Positions 1 to 8,799 of a DNA stretch of 64,000 nt are shown in pieces (the stretch's first letter is position 1; each line of letters opens with the position of its first letter). The stretch lies in assembly GCF_000403435.2 (NCBI RefSeq), contig NZ_KE159709.1, positions 186,001 to 250,000 on the forward strand, written 5' to 3'. Source of the stretch: Oscillibacter sp. 1-3 (GTDB taxonomy: Bacteria > Bacillota > Clostridia > Oscillospirales > Oscillospiraceae). Made by a program: the position numbers and the translations under genes. The notes below the pieces were generated by a model. The model saw only the letters and a program-made list of their open reading frames with translations. It searched no databases and was not told the DNA's origin.

Positions 1-1
1 G

Positions 2-208
2 GAACAGTGGTTTTCCGCCGGGACGGATGGCCTCCGCAAGCCCTTCCCAGCGCCCTTTGACCATAACATGTATGTGATTTTGAATCTGGCGGTGGGCGGC
101 GTTTGGCCCGGCCCGCCGGATGAAGCAACAGACTTTGCCCGCGCCGCTTTTGAGGTGGACTACGTGCGGGTATACCGGAAAACACGTCAATCAATGGAGG
201 AGCTATGA
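2..208 (+). CDS. GH16-family endo-beta-glucanase, C-terminal fragment
   Basis: Only the last 68 codons lie in the window; the gene starts upstream. The fragment reads as the end of a laminarinase-like GH16 beta-jelly roll: a strand with ILNLAVGG, then WPGPPD, then the closing strand VDYVRVYRK, an order typical of bacterial endo-beta-1,3(4)-glucanases. The catalytic ExDxxE motif would be upstream and cannot be seen. The stop codon overlaps the start of the next gene, so the two are translationally coupled. By family, this enzyme would cut beta-1,3- or mixed-linkage glucan outside the cell and feed the phosphorylases that follow. Confidence 0.8.
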   Translation, partial: EQWFSAGTDGLRKPFPAPFDHNMYVILNLAVGGVWPGPPDEATDFARAAFEVDYVRVYRKTRQSMEEL

Positions 209-2910
209 TGGAGAAAATCCGCTTTTTGGATGAAAACGGAACCTTTGAACTGAGAAATCCCGAGGCGGTCAGCGGCCTCTATTTTCCCCTGGCCAGCGAG
301 ACCGGACTAAAAAGCGCCATTGCCCCCGATCTGGCCGGAGACAGCAAGCTGGACCAGGAGTCTTTTCTTCTGGAGCCGGTAAGCATCGAGGACCTGCGGA
401 ACAGCCGCGGCACCCGGAATTTCTGGTGCGTGACGGAAAAGGGCTGCTGGTCCGCCTCCGGCGTCAGCGCCGAACAGGAGGCCGCCCGCTTTACGCCGGA
501 CCAGGACGAGAGCGTCCTGACGGCGGGATTCTTGTGGCAGACGGTGCGCCGGACCTCGAGGCGCTATGGCCTTCAGGCGGAGCTGACGGCCTTTGTGCCG
601 CCGGATGAAAACGTGGAGATTCTGGAGGCGCGGGTGACAAACCGGGACGCTGCGCCCCAGCGCGTCACCGGCGTCGCGGCGGTTCCCATCTACGGCCGGA
701 GCGCGGACAACCTCCGGGACCACCGGAATGTGACCTCCATGCTCCACCGGATTCGGACCACAAAATACGGCGTCCAGGTCAAGCCCACCATGTCCTTTGA
801 TGAAAAGGGCCATCGGGAAAACCGCCGGATTTACTATGTCTGCGGAACAACCGGGAACGGTGGCGCCCCCGCCGGATTCTACCCGACGGTGCAGGAGTTT
901 GTGGGCGAGGGCGGCACATTTCTCCATCCCCGGGCCGTCTGCGAGGACCGGGAGGCCCGGCCCGCCGGAATGGAGATCGACGGCAGGGAGGCCATGGGCG
1001 GCATCCGCTTCCCCGAGGTCACCCTGGGACCTGGAGAAACGTCGGTGTACCTCATCTTCCTGGGAATCACGGAGGATGCCGGGGACATGGACCGGATTTT
1101 AACGGCCTACGGCACAGAGGAACGGGTCCATGCCGCCCTGGAGCGCACAAAAGCTTATTGGCAGGACAAGGTAAACGTCCGCTACCAGACCGGCTCGGCG
1201 GACTTCGACCGCCTGATGCGCTGGGTGAGCCTCCAGCCCCTTCTGCGGCGGATCTACGGCTGTTCCTTCCTGCCCCACCACGACTATGGCCGGGGAGGCC
1301 GGGGCTGGCGGGACCTCTGGCAGGACTGCCTGTCTCTGCTGCTGATGGACCCAGGCGGCGTGGGGGAGATGATCCAGGCCAGCTTCGGCGGCGTGCGGAT
1401 GGACGGAACCAACGCCACCATCATCGGAGAGGGCCTGGGGAACTTTATTGCGGACCGCAACGGCATCGCCCGAGTCTGGATGGACCACGCCCTCTGGCCC
1501 TTGATGACCACCAAGCTCTACATCGACCAGACGGGGGACCTGGATATCCTGCGCGCGAAGGTCTCCTACTTCAAGGACCCCCAGGCTATGCGGGGTACAG
1601 AGATCGACGGACAGTGGGACCCGGCGTACGGAAACAGGCAGCGGACGGCTTCCGGCGAGGTCTACACCGGCAGTATTTTGGAGCACCTGCTGATTCAGCA
1701 CCTCACCGCCTTTTATGAGGTGGGGGAGCACAACATCTTCCGCCTCCGGGGGGCCGACTGGAACGACGCCCTGGACATGGCCCCGGAGCGGGGGGAGAGC
1801 GTGGCCTTCACCTGCGCCTACGCAGGCAATCTCAAGGACCTGGCGGGGCTTCTCCGGCGGCTGGCCGAGACCTGGAAGAACGTGGAGCTGGCGGAGGAGT
1901 TGGAGGAGCTGCTCCGGACGCCGCCCATGGCCTGCGACGATCTGTCGGAGAAAAAGGCGGTCTTGGAGCGATACACCCGGCGCTGCGCCCACAATGTCAG
2001 CGGCGGGACCATCCGGGTCCTCCCGATGGAGCTGGCGGAGAACCTGGAGGGCAAAGCGGACTGGCTGATGGAGCACATCCGCCGTCAGGAGTGGATCGCG
2101 GACGGGAGGGACGGCTGGTTCAACAGTTACTATGACAACCACGGGCAGCCCCTGGAGGGCATTGCGGAGACCGGCGCACGCATGATGCTTACCGGACAGG
2201 TGTTCGCCATCATGAGCGGGACCGCCACGGAGGAACAGGTGAAGGCCATTGCCCGCAGTGCCGACAAATACCTCTACAAAAAAGAGGAGGGGGGCTACCG
2301 GCTGAACACGGACTTCCACGAGCTGAAATTCGATATGGGCCGGATGTTCGGCTTTGCCTACGGTGAGAAGGAGAACGGGGCGGTGTTCTCCCACATGACG
2401 GTGATGTACGCCAACGCCCTCTACCGCCGGGGCTTCGTCCAGGAGGGCTATAAGGCGCTTCAGACCCTGGCGGACGCCGCTCTGGATTTTGAGAGCAGCA
2501 AAATCTATCCCGGCATCCCGGAGTATTTCAACGCCGAGGGCCGGGGAATGTACCACTACCTCACCGGCGCGGCCAGCTGGTACATGCTGACGGTAATCAC
2601 GGAGGCGTTCGGCGTCCGGGGGGAGAACGGCAGCCTGGCGATCGCCCCGAAGCTGGTGCGGGAGCAGTTCGGCGAAGCAGGGACCGCCTCCCTGGCCCTT
2701 CCCTTCGCCGGTAAGCGGTTCCAGGTGATCGCCGTCAACCTGAGCCGGAAGGACTACGGCGAATACCGGCTGGAAAAGGCGTACCTGACCACGGCGGACG
2801 GCCCTCAAATGCGGCGGCTGCCGGTGGCGGAAGGACGGGTCCTGCTGGACCGGGCGCTTCTGGACCGGCTGCCTGTGACGGAAAATCAGATCACAGTGGA
2901 ATTGATGTAA
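208..2910 (+). CDS. GH94/GH149/GH161-clan beta-glucan phosphorylase (GH161-like)
   Basis: About 900 residues with the disaccharide-phosphorylase layout: N-terminal beta-sandwich, linker, then an (alpha/alpha)6 barrel. The general-acid motif ADWNDALD is visible near residue 517. The upstream motifs (HRNVTSMLHRI, VGEGGTF, GTNATIIGEG, WMDHALWP) are those I associate with the GH149/GH161 beta-1,3-glucan phosphorylases rather than with cellobiose phosphorylases. The ATG at 208 is preferred over 205 because GGAGG at 196-200 then lies 7 nt away. Expected reaction: phosphorolysis of beta-1,3-oligoglucosides to glucose 1-phosphate in the cytosol (no signal peptide). The exact family is inferred; a GH94 assignment remains possible. 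Confidence 0.8.
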   Translation: MEKIRFLDENGTFELRNPEAVSGLYFPLASETGLKSAIAPDLAGDSKLDQESFLLEPVSIEDLRNSRGTRNFWCVTEKGCWSASGVSAEQEAARFTPDQDESVLTAGFLWQTVRRTSRRYGLQAELTAFVPPDENVEILEARVTNRDAAPQRVTGVAAVPIYGRSADNLRDHRNVTSMLHRIRTTKYGVQVKPTMSFDEKGHRENRRIYYVCGTTGNGGAPAGFYPTVQEFVGEGGTFLHPRAVCEDREARPAGMEIDGREAMGGIRFPEVTLGPGETSVYLIFLGITEDAGDMDRILTAYGTEERVHAALERTKAYWQDKVNVRYQTGSADFDRLMRWVSLQPLLRRIYGCSFLPHHDYGRGGRGWRDLWQDCLSLLLMDPGGVGEMIQASFGGVRMDGTNATIIGEGLGNFIADRNGIARVWMDHALWPLMTTKLYIDQTGDLDILRAKVSYFKDPQAMRGTEIDGQWDPAYGNRQRTASGEVYTGSILEHLLIQHLTAFYEVGEHNIFRLRGADWNDALDMAPERGESVAFTCAYAGNLKDLAGLLRRLAETWKNVELAEELEELLRTPPMACDDLSEKKAVLERYTRRCAHNVSGGTIRVLPMELAENLEGKADWLMEHIRRQEWIADGRDGWFNSYYDNHGQPLEGIAETGARMMLTGQVFAIMSGTATEEQVKAIARSADKYLYKKEEGGYRLNTDFHELKFDMGRMFGFAYGEKENGAVFSHMTVMYANALYRRGFVQEGYKALQTLADAALDFESSKIYPGIPEYFNAEGRGMYHYLTGAASWYMLTVITEAFGVRGENGSLAIAPKLVREQFGEAGTASLALPFAGKRFQVIAVNLSRKDYGEYRLEKAYLTTADGPQMRRLPVAEGRVLLDRALLDRLPVTENQITVELM

Positions 2911-2924
2911 GGAGATGACGCGCG

Positions 2925-5330
2925 ATGCAGTATGGATTTTTTGACGATCAGGCCCATGAGTACGTGATCACCCGGCCCGACACCCCGGCCCCTTGGGCCA
3001 ACTACCTGGGCTCCCCGGAGTACGGGGCGCTGATCTCCAACAACGCCGGAGGCTACAGCTTTGTCAAATCCGGGGCCAACGGACGGATTCTTCGGTATGT
3101 GTTCAACCAGTTCGACCAGCCGGGGCGGTATCTCTATCTTCGGGACAACGAGACGGGGGACTTCTGGTCCGCCTCCTGGCAGCCGGTGGGAAAGGACCTG
3201 GATACGTACAAAAGCGAGTGCCGCCACGGAATGGGCTACACGGTCATGGCGGCGGATTACGGCGGCATTCACAGCGAGGCGGCGTACTATGTGCCCCTGG
3301 GCGGGACCCACGAGGTTTGGCGGCTGACGGTGCGCAACGACTCGGACCGGCCCCGGACGCTGACCCTCACCGGCTACGCGGAGTTTACCAGCCACGGCAA
3401 TTATGAGCAGGACCAGGTGAACCTGCAATACTCCCAGTTTGTCACCAGGACCCTGTTCGACAAAGACCGGATCCGCCAGCAGATTCACGGCAACCTGGAC
3501 GCCGCGGAGGACGAGGTGGACGCCAAGACAGTCATTGAACGCTTTTTCGGCCTGGCCGGGGCGGAGGTTTCCTCTTACTGCGGCGACAAGGCGGAATTTC
3601 TGGGCCCCTACCGGGGCTATGGAAACCCCATCGGCGTGGAGCGCGGGAATCTGTGGAACAGGCTGGGCTACAACGGCAACAGCTGCGGGGCGCTCTCAAC
3701 GGCGGCATCCCTGAAGCCGGGAGAGACGGTGACGGTGGCTTTTCTGCTGGGGGAGAAGCACGAGCGGGAAAGCGCCGCTCTTATGAAAGCGTATCAAGAC
3801 CCGGCGACGGTCTGTGAGCGGGAGCTGGAGGTCCTGAAACAGTTCTGGCACGGCAAGCTCTCCCATTTCCAGGTCAAGACTCCCTGCCCGGAATTTGACG
3901 CCATGGTCAACACCTGGAACGCCTACAACAGCTTCATCACCTTCACCTGGTCCCGGGCGGCGTCCTTCATCTACTGCGGTTTGCGGAACGGCTACGGCTA
4001 CCGGGATACAGTACAGGATATTCAGGGCGTCATCCATCTGGAGCCGGAGGCGGCGGCGGAGAAAATCCGCTTCATGCTCTCGGCCCAGGTGGACCACGGC
4101 GGCGGACTGCCCCTGGTGAAATTTACCCACGACCCGGGCCATGAGGACACACCGGAGGATGCCTCCTACGTTCAGGAGACCGGCCACCCCGCCTACCGGG
4201 CCGACGATGCGCTGTGGCTGTTCCCCACGGTCTACAAATACATCGCCGAGACCGGGAATGTTGGCTTTTTGGATGAGGTTCTTCCCTTCGCCAATCGGGA
4301 TGAGGGCACCGTATACGAACATTTGAAGCGGGCGCTGAACTTTTCCCTCCAGCATTTGGGCCCCCACGGGATGCCCGCCGGACTCCACGCCGACTGGAAC
4401 GACTGCCTGCGGCTGGGGGCGGCGGGGGAGTCCTCCTTTGTGGCCTTCCAGTTCTACTACGCCTTTACTGTCCTGCGGGAGTTTGCCGCCTGCCGGGAGG
4501 ACAGCAAGTATCTGGACTGGCTGGAGAGGGAACAGAAAAAGCTCCGGACCCTGCTCAACGACCTGTGCTGGGACGGGGACCGCTACATCCGGGGCTTTAC
4601 CGAGGCCGGCGAGGTCATCGGAAACCACAGCGCCCCGGAGGCCAACCTGTGGCTCAACCCTCAGAGCTGGGCGGTCATCAGCGGCCTGGCGGACGGGAAA
4701 CAGGCCGAGCTGGCCATGAACAACGTCTATAACCGGCTGAATACCGACTACGGCGCCATCCTCATGAACCCGCCCTATCACGCCCACGCCTTCGACGGGG
4801 CGCTGGCCGTCATCTACAACGCCGGGGTCAAGGAGAACGCCGGGGTCTTCTCCCAGTCTCAGGGCTGGCTGATCCTGGCGGAGGCCCTTTTGGGCCACGG
4901 GGACCGGGCCTTTGCGTATTTCAAAGAAAACGCCCCCTCCATGCAGAACGACCGGGCGGAGATCCGGAAGATCGAGCCCTATTGCTACGGCCAGTTCACC
5001 GAGGGACCGGCCAGCCCCCACGCCGGACGCTCCCACGTCCACTGGCTCACGGGCACGGCCTCCACCGTTATGGTGGGCTGCGTAGAGGGCATCCTGGGGA
5101 TGCGGCCGGACCTGGGCGGCATCAAAATAGCGCCCTCCATCCCGAGGGAGTGGAAGGCGCTGGAGCTCGAGAAGGATTTCCGGGGGAAGAGGCTCCACAT
5201 TCTGGTGGAAAATCCAAACGGCAGGGAGTCCGGCTGCGAGTCTCTGACGGTGAACGGAATGCCCATGGAGGGAAACTACGTGCCGGAGGCCTGCCTCACG
5301 GCGCGGACGGAGATCGTTCTGACGATGTGA
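2925..5330 (+). CDS. GH94 disaccharide phosphorylase (cellobiose/laminaribiose type)
   Basis: 801 residues, no signal peptide. It opens with the typical GH94 start (YGFFDD, EYVITRPDTPAPW, NYLGSPEYG). It carries the catalytic motif ADWNDC with the general-acid Asp at residue 490, a GLRNGYGYRDTVQD segment, and the C-terminal HWLTGTAS block. It would convert a beta-linked glucose disaccharide plus phosphate to glucose 1-phosphate and glucose. The N-terminal wording resembles clostridial cellobiose phosphorylases, but the GH16/GH161 neighbours make laminaribiose equally reasonable. AAGGAG lies 9 nt before the start, 14 bp after the previous stop, so it shares that operon. Its 3' end overlaps the opposite-strand AraC gene by 35 bp. 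Confidence 0.88.
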   Translation: MQYGFFDDQAHEYVITRPDTPAPWANYLGSPEYGALISNNAGGYSFVKSGANGRILRYVFNQFDQPGRYLYLRDNETGDFWSASWQPVGKDLDTYKSECRHGMGYTVMAADYGGIHSEAAYYVPLGGTHEVWRLTVRNDSDRPRTLTLTGYAEFTSHGNYEQDQVNLQYSQFVTRTLFDKDRIRQQIHGNLDAAEDEVDAKTVIERFFGLAGAEVSSYCGDKAEFLGPYRGYGNPIGVERGNLWNRLGYNGNSCGALSTAASLKPGETVTVAFLLGEKHERESAALMKAYQDPATVCERELEVLKQFWHGKLSHFQVKTPCPEFDAMVNTWNAYNSFITFTWSRAASFIYCGLRNGYGYRDTVQDIQGVIHLEPEAAAEKIRFMLSAQVDHGGGLPLVKFTHDPGHEDTPEDASYVQETGHPAYRADDALWLFPTVYKYIAETGNVGFLDEVLPFANRDEGTVYEHLKRALNFSLQHLGPHGMPAGLHADWNDCLRLGAAGESSFVAFQFYYAFTVLREFAACREDSKYLDWLEREQKKLRTLLNDLCWDGDRYIRGFTEAGEVIGNHSAPEANLWLNPQSWAVISGLADGKQAELAMNNVYNRLNTDYGAILMNPPYHAHAFDGALAVIYNAGVKENAGVFSQSQGWLILAEALLGHGDRAFAYFKENAPSMQNDRAEIRKIEPYCYGQFTEGPASPHAGRSHVHWLTGTASTVMVGCVEGILGMRPDLGGIKIAPSIPREWKALELEKDFRGKRLHILVENPNGRESGCESLTVNGMPMEGNYVPEACLTARTEIVLTM

Positions 5331-6087
5331 CGGCCTCCCGGTTCACGTTCCAGTTGTTCATGTAGTTCCTGTCCCGGTAGGCCTTGGGCGTCATGCCCAT
5401 CTGCGTGCGGAAGTGCTGGATGAAATGGCTCTGGGAGGAGTAGGACAGCATGGCGGCGATGTCCGCGAAGTCATAGCTGCTGAAGCGGAGGAGATTTTTC
5501 GCCATGTCGATCTTCCGCTGGCGGATGTACTCGCTGACGGAAATGCCGGTCTCCTGCTTAAAGATGCGGGACAGGTGGGCGGGGGAGATGGAGATGGCGG
5601 AGGCCAGCTCCTGGATCGTAATACGGTCCATGATGTGGACGTAGATGTAGTCGATGGCCTCCGCCACCTGCTTGGAAGAGGCGATGCGCTTTTTCAGGTT
5701 CCGCATGCGGCAGACATAGTCCAAGGCCATCTGGTCGTGGACGTAGACGATCTCCGCCATGTTGTTGCAGCAGTCCATCCGGCGGATGTACTCGTCACTG
5801 AGCCCGAAGGCCTCCTCCATGGCCATGCCGCCCTCCATGCAGAAACGGGTCAGCATGGCTGCCGTCACTACGAAGTGATAGCGCAGATTGGTCACCGGGT
5901 CCTCGGAGAGCTGCCCCACGCCCTCCATGTTCTCAAAGGCGCCCCGGCTGCAGTTCTCCTGTACCGCGTCGATCATTCCCTCCGCCACGGAGCGGTAAAA
6001 CAGAAACTCCTCCCCGGGCTCCCGATGGCTGGTGACCTCCCGCTCCCCGTCGGCCTCCAGAGGCTTCCACGCCTTTGCTCCATTCAT
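5296..6087 (-). CDS. AraC-family transcriptional regulator
   Basis: 263 residues. The C-terminal third (about 157-255) is a double helix-turn-helix AraC domain: ITIQELASAISISPAHLSRIFKQ followed by a second helix pair ending in MGMTPKAYRDR. The N-terminal part is not a recognisable cupin and may be a variable sensor. ATG at 6087 is chosen because AGGAGG (6096-6101) sits 8 nt upstream; a GTG three codons earlier lies inside that Shine-Dalgarno sequence. It is transcribed away from the ABC transporter genes and its end overlaps the GH94 gene tail to tail. By position it is the likely regulator of both flanking beta-glucan operons. Confidence 0.85.
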   Translation of the reverse strand: MNGAKAWKPLEADGEREVTSHREPGEEFLFYRSVAEGMIDAVQENCSRGAFENMEGVGQLSEDPVTNLRYHFVVTAAMLTRFCMEGGMAMEEAFGLSDEYIRRMDCCNNMAEIVYVHDQMALDYVCRMRNLKKRIASSKQVAEAIDYIYVHIMDRITIQELASAISISPAHLSRIFKQETGISVSEYIRQRKIDMAKNLLRFSSYDFADIAAMLSYSSQSHFIQHFRTQMGMTPKAYRDRNYMNNWNVNREAVTSSERSPSAP

Positions 6088-6121
6088 ACTGTACACCTCC
6101 TTGAGCGTTTTTTAGGATCCA

Positions 6122-6150
6122 AATATATCATAGATTTGACATTCCGGCAA
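6122..6150 (-). promoter_or_regulatory. Predicted promoter of the araC-type gene
   Basis: On the minus strand TTGCCG (6145-6150) and TATATT (6122-6127) are separated by exactly 17 bp. The -10 lies about 35 bp before the AraC start codon. Sigma-A-like; inferred from spacing only. Confidence 0.5.
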
Positions 6151-6242
6151 GGGGAGGCTGAGAGCTTTTTGCAGAGGACATTTAAGAGCTATATGAAAAC
6201 TATCTAAAGTTCAACATGAATTTGATATATCTTTCTTTAATT

Positions 6243-6274
6243 TTGTATACTTCCTTCAAGCGGCACCTTATAAT
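6243..6274 (+). promoter_or_regulatory. Predicted regulated promoter of the sugar ABC operon
   Basis: A perfect TATAAT lies at 6269-6274, 55 bp before the binding-protein start. The best -35 (TTGTAT, 6243-6248) is poorly spaced at 20 bp, which suits a promoter that needs an activator such as the divergent AraC protein. The stretch 6100-6330 is AT-rich and contains no gene. Confidence 0.45.
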
Positions 6275-6329
6275 GAAGGCAGCATTACAGCAGCGGGCTG
6301 TATCAAATTGGAAATAGGAGGAAACGATC

Positions 6330-7721
6330 ATGAAGAGAAGAATTATGAGTATTGCGCTTGCGGCCCTGACGATTCTGGGCCTTCTGAGCGGCTGCGGCGG
6401 CGGAGGCGGCGGGAATGCGTCCGGCGGCGCGGAGACAGAAGCCGGAGACGGCGGCAAGGTTCTCAATATCTATGTATGGAACCAGGAGTTCCAGGGAAAG
6501 TTCAACGACAACTACCCCGAGGTGGAAAAGCTCTCCAACGACAAATCCATTACCTATCTGAAAGACGGCACCGAGGTCCACTGGATCGTCAACCCCAACC
6601 AGGACGGCGTCTATCAGCAAAAGCTGGACGAGGCTCTGGCCAAGCAGGGAAGCGCACCCGCCGATGAAAAGATCGACATGTTCCTGGTGGAGGCCGACTA
6701 TGCCCTGAAGTACATCGACCCCGACGTGAACGTGGCCCTGCCCCTCGCTCAGCTGGGTATCACTGCGGCGGATGTTCCCAACCAGTACAAGTATACCCTG
6801 GAGGCCGTGACCACTGCCGACGGTGAGATCCGGGGCCTGAGCTATCAGGCCACCCCGGGCATGCTGGTATACCGCCGCTCCATCGCCCAGGCGGTGCTGG
6901 GTACCGACGACCCCGAGACGGTGGGTGCCGCCGTGTCCGACTGGGACAAGTTTTATGAGACTGCCGAGCAGATGAAGGCCGCCGGCTACTATATGTACTC
7001 CGGCCGGGCCGACACCTATCGGGTCTACTCCAACAACGTCTCCGCCCCCTGGGTGGACGGCGGCACCGTGGTGGTGGACCAGAGCATGATGAACTGGGTA
7101 GAGCGCTCCATGCAGGACACCCAGGAGGGGATTAACCACAATGTTCCGGGCCAGTGGATCGACGAATGGAACAAGGATATGGGCCCCAGCTCCAAGGTCT
7201 TCTGCTTCTTCCTGCCCGCCTGGGGCTTGGATGTGTGCATCAAGCCCAACGTGGAGGGCACCGACGCCGCCCAGGACTGGGCCGTCTGCCCCAGCCCCCA
7301 GAGCTTCTTCTGGGGCGGCACCTGGCTGATTGCCGCCAACGGCACCGATAATATGTCCCAAGTCAAGGACATCATGCTGAAAATGACCTCTGACCGGGAC
7401 ATCCTGAACAGTCTGGCTGTGAACAACGGTGAAATGAGCAATGACCAGCCCCTGATGGAAGAGCTGGCCCAGTCTCCCGAGTTCGGCATTGAGCTGCTGG
7501 GTGGGCAGAACTACTTGGGCGTCCTGTCCGACGCCGCCGCCAGCATCAGCCTGGTCAACGTCTCCCCCTATGACCAGGGCTGCACCGAGGAGTTCCAGAA
7601 CGTTTTCGGAGACTATTTCAACGGTAAGATCGACCTGGAGAAGGCCAAGGAAAACTTCGCCACGGCCATTGGCGAGCGCTATCCCGAGCTGAAGAGCGGC
7701 GGCGTGCGCTGGCCCGAATAA
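6330..7721 (+). CDS. ABC transporter sugar-binding lipoprotein
   Basis: 463 residues. A signal peptide ends in the lipobox LLSGC with the lipidated Cys at residue 22, followed by a Gly-rich tether. The rest is a two-lobed family-1 type solute-binding protein (LNIYVWNQEFQGKFN near the start), so it should sit on the outer face of the membrane and deliver oligosaccharides to the permeases downstream. Start supported by TAGGAGG upstream. It is the first gene of a five-gene transport/hydrolysis operon, separated from the permeases by a double stem-loop. A beta-glucan oligosaccharide ligand is inferred from the neighbours. Confidence 0.9.
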   Translation: MKRRIMSIALAALTILGLLSGCGGGGGGNASGGAETEAGDGGKVLNIYVWNQEFQGKFNDNYPEVEKLSNDKSITYLKDGTEVHWIVNPNQDGVYQQKLDEALAKQGSAPADEKIDMFLVEADYALKYIDPDVNVALPLAQLGITAADVPNQYKYTLEAVTTADGEIRGLSYQATPGMLVYRRSIAQAVLGTDDPETVGAAVSDWDKFYETAEQMKAAGYYMYSGRADTYRVYSNNVSAPWVDGGTVVVDQSMMNWVERSMQDTQEGINHNVPGQWIDEWNKDMGPSSKVFCFFLPAWGLDVCIKPNVEGTDAAQDWAVCPSPQSFFWGGTWLIAANGTDNMSQVKDIMLKMTSDRDILNSLAVNNGEMSNDQPLMEELAQSPEFGIELLGGQNYLGVLSDAAASISLVNVSPYDQGCTEEFQNVFGDYFNGKIDLEKAKENFATAIGERYPELKSGGVRWPE

Positions 7722-7736
7722 GCAAGAAGCCGATCA

Positions 7737-7784
7737 GAGGGGCGGGCCTGCCCGCCCCTCCCGTTATCCTGGGATAACGGGAGG
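7737..7784 (+). promoter_or_regulatory. Two overlapping intercistronic stem-loops
   Basis: Stem 1 (7737-7760) pairs GAGGGGCGGGC with GCCCGCCCCTC around a 2-nt loop. Stem 2 (7757-7784) pairs CCTCCCGTTATCC with GGATAACGGGAGG, also with a 2-nt loop. They share 7757-7760, so only one full stem can form at a time. There is no U tract. The position between binding protein and permeases fits a known theme in which such structures raise binding-protein mRNA over permease mRNA. Confidence 0.75.
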
Positions 7785-7830
7785 ACCGTTGATTTCGTGG
7801 AACGGATATTATAAAAAGGGGGGAGCTCTT

Positions 7831-8799
7831 TTGAAGAGCGAGAAAAAAATCAAAAGCGTCAGCTACGCAAAGTGGGGCTATATCTTCATCCTGCCCTTCT
7901 TCCTGACCTACGCCATCTTCTCCGTGATCCCGCTGGCGGACACCATCCGCAACAGTTTCTACGAGTTCTACTACTCCGGCCTAAAGGCCATCGGCCCCAA
8001 CTGGGTGGGCCTGGCCAACTATACGGAGCTTTTGTCCGCAGACCTGCCCAAATACGCCTGGAATACCTTCGTGATGTGGATTCTGGGCTTTATACCCCAG
8101 ATCGTAATCGCCCTGATTCTGGCATCCTGGTTTACGGACGCCCGGCTGAAAATCCACGGCAAGCAATTTTTTAAGGTGGTCATCTACCTGCCCAACCTCA
8201 TCATGGCTTCCGCGTTTGCCATGCTGTTCTTTGCTCTGTTTTCCAACGCCGGCCCGGTGAACAACATCCTTCTCCGCATGGGTGTCATCGGGGAGGCCGT
8301 GCGGTTCATGGAGTCCACTCTGGGGGCCAGAACCCTGGTAGCCCTGATGAATTTCCTCATGTGGTTCGGCAACACCACCATCATGCTCATGGCGGCTATC
8401 ATGGGCATCAACCCCTCGATTTTTGAGGCGGCGGAGCTGGACGGCTGCACCCATTTCCAGAAGTTCTTCCGCATCACCCTGCCCCAGATCAAGCCCCTGC
8501 TGACCTATACCTTGGTGACCTCTCTGATCGGCGGTCTTCAGATGTTCGACGTGCCCCAGATTCTCACTGGCGGACAAGGCTCCCCGGACCGAACCACCAT
8601 GACGCTGATCATGTACCTGAACAACCACCTCCAGGCAAAGAACTACGGCATGGCCGGCTCCCTGTCGGTGTACCTGTTCATCATCAGCGGCATCCTCTGC
8701 GCCATTGTGTTCCGGATGAATACAGACAGCGACCCCGACGGCTCCAAGTTCGCGGCAAAGCGGGCGAAGGCGGCGGCTAAGAAAGGAGGCGGCGTGTAA
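7831..8799 (+). CDS. Sugar ABC transporter permease (MalF/UgpA type)
   Basis: 322 residues with six predicted membrane helices and the permease EAA loop (EAAELDGC...ITLPQIKP) that contacts the ATPase. TTG at 7831 is preferred because GGGGGAG lies 6 nt upstream; in-frame codons from 7789 would add 14 residues without a ribosome site and would run into the intercistronic hairpin region. The stop overlaps the next start by one base (TAATG). Forms the channel with the next protein. Confidence 0.9.
   Translation: MKSEKKIKSVSYAKWGYIFILPFFLTYAIFSVIPLADTIRNSFYEFYYSGLKAIGPNWVGLANYTELLSADLPKYAWNTFVMWILGFIPQIVIALILASWFTDARLKIHGKQFFKVVIYLPNLIMASAFAMLFFALFSNAGPVNNILLRMGVIGEAVRFMESTLGARTLVALMNFLMWFGNTTIMLMAAIMGINPSIFEAAELDGCTHFQKFFRITLPQIKPLLTYTLVTSLIGGLQMFDVPQILTGGQGSPDRTTMTLIMYLNNHLQAKNYGMAGSLSVYLFIISGILCAIVFRMNTDSDPDGSKFAAKRAKAAAKKGGGV

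Noticed and set aside
1099..2808. Long minus-strand open frame opposite the GH161-like gene
   Set aside because: Pro/Gly/His-rich composition typical of antisense reading in GC-rich DNA; the plus strand encodes a clear enzyme.
7737..7784. Intrinsic terminator after the binding protein
   Set aside because: Strong stems but no T tract, and the permeases clearly belong to the same operon.
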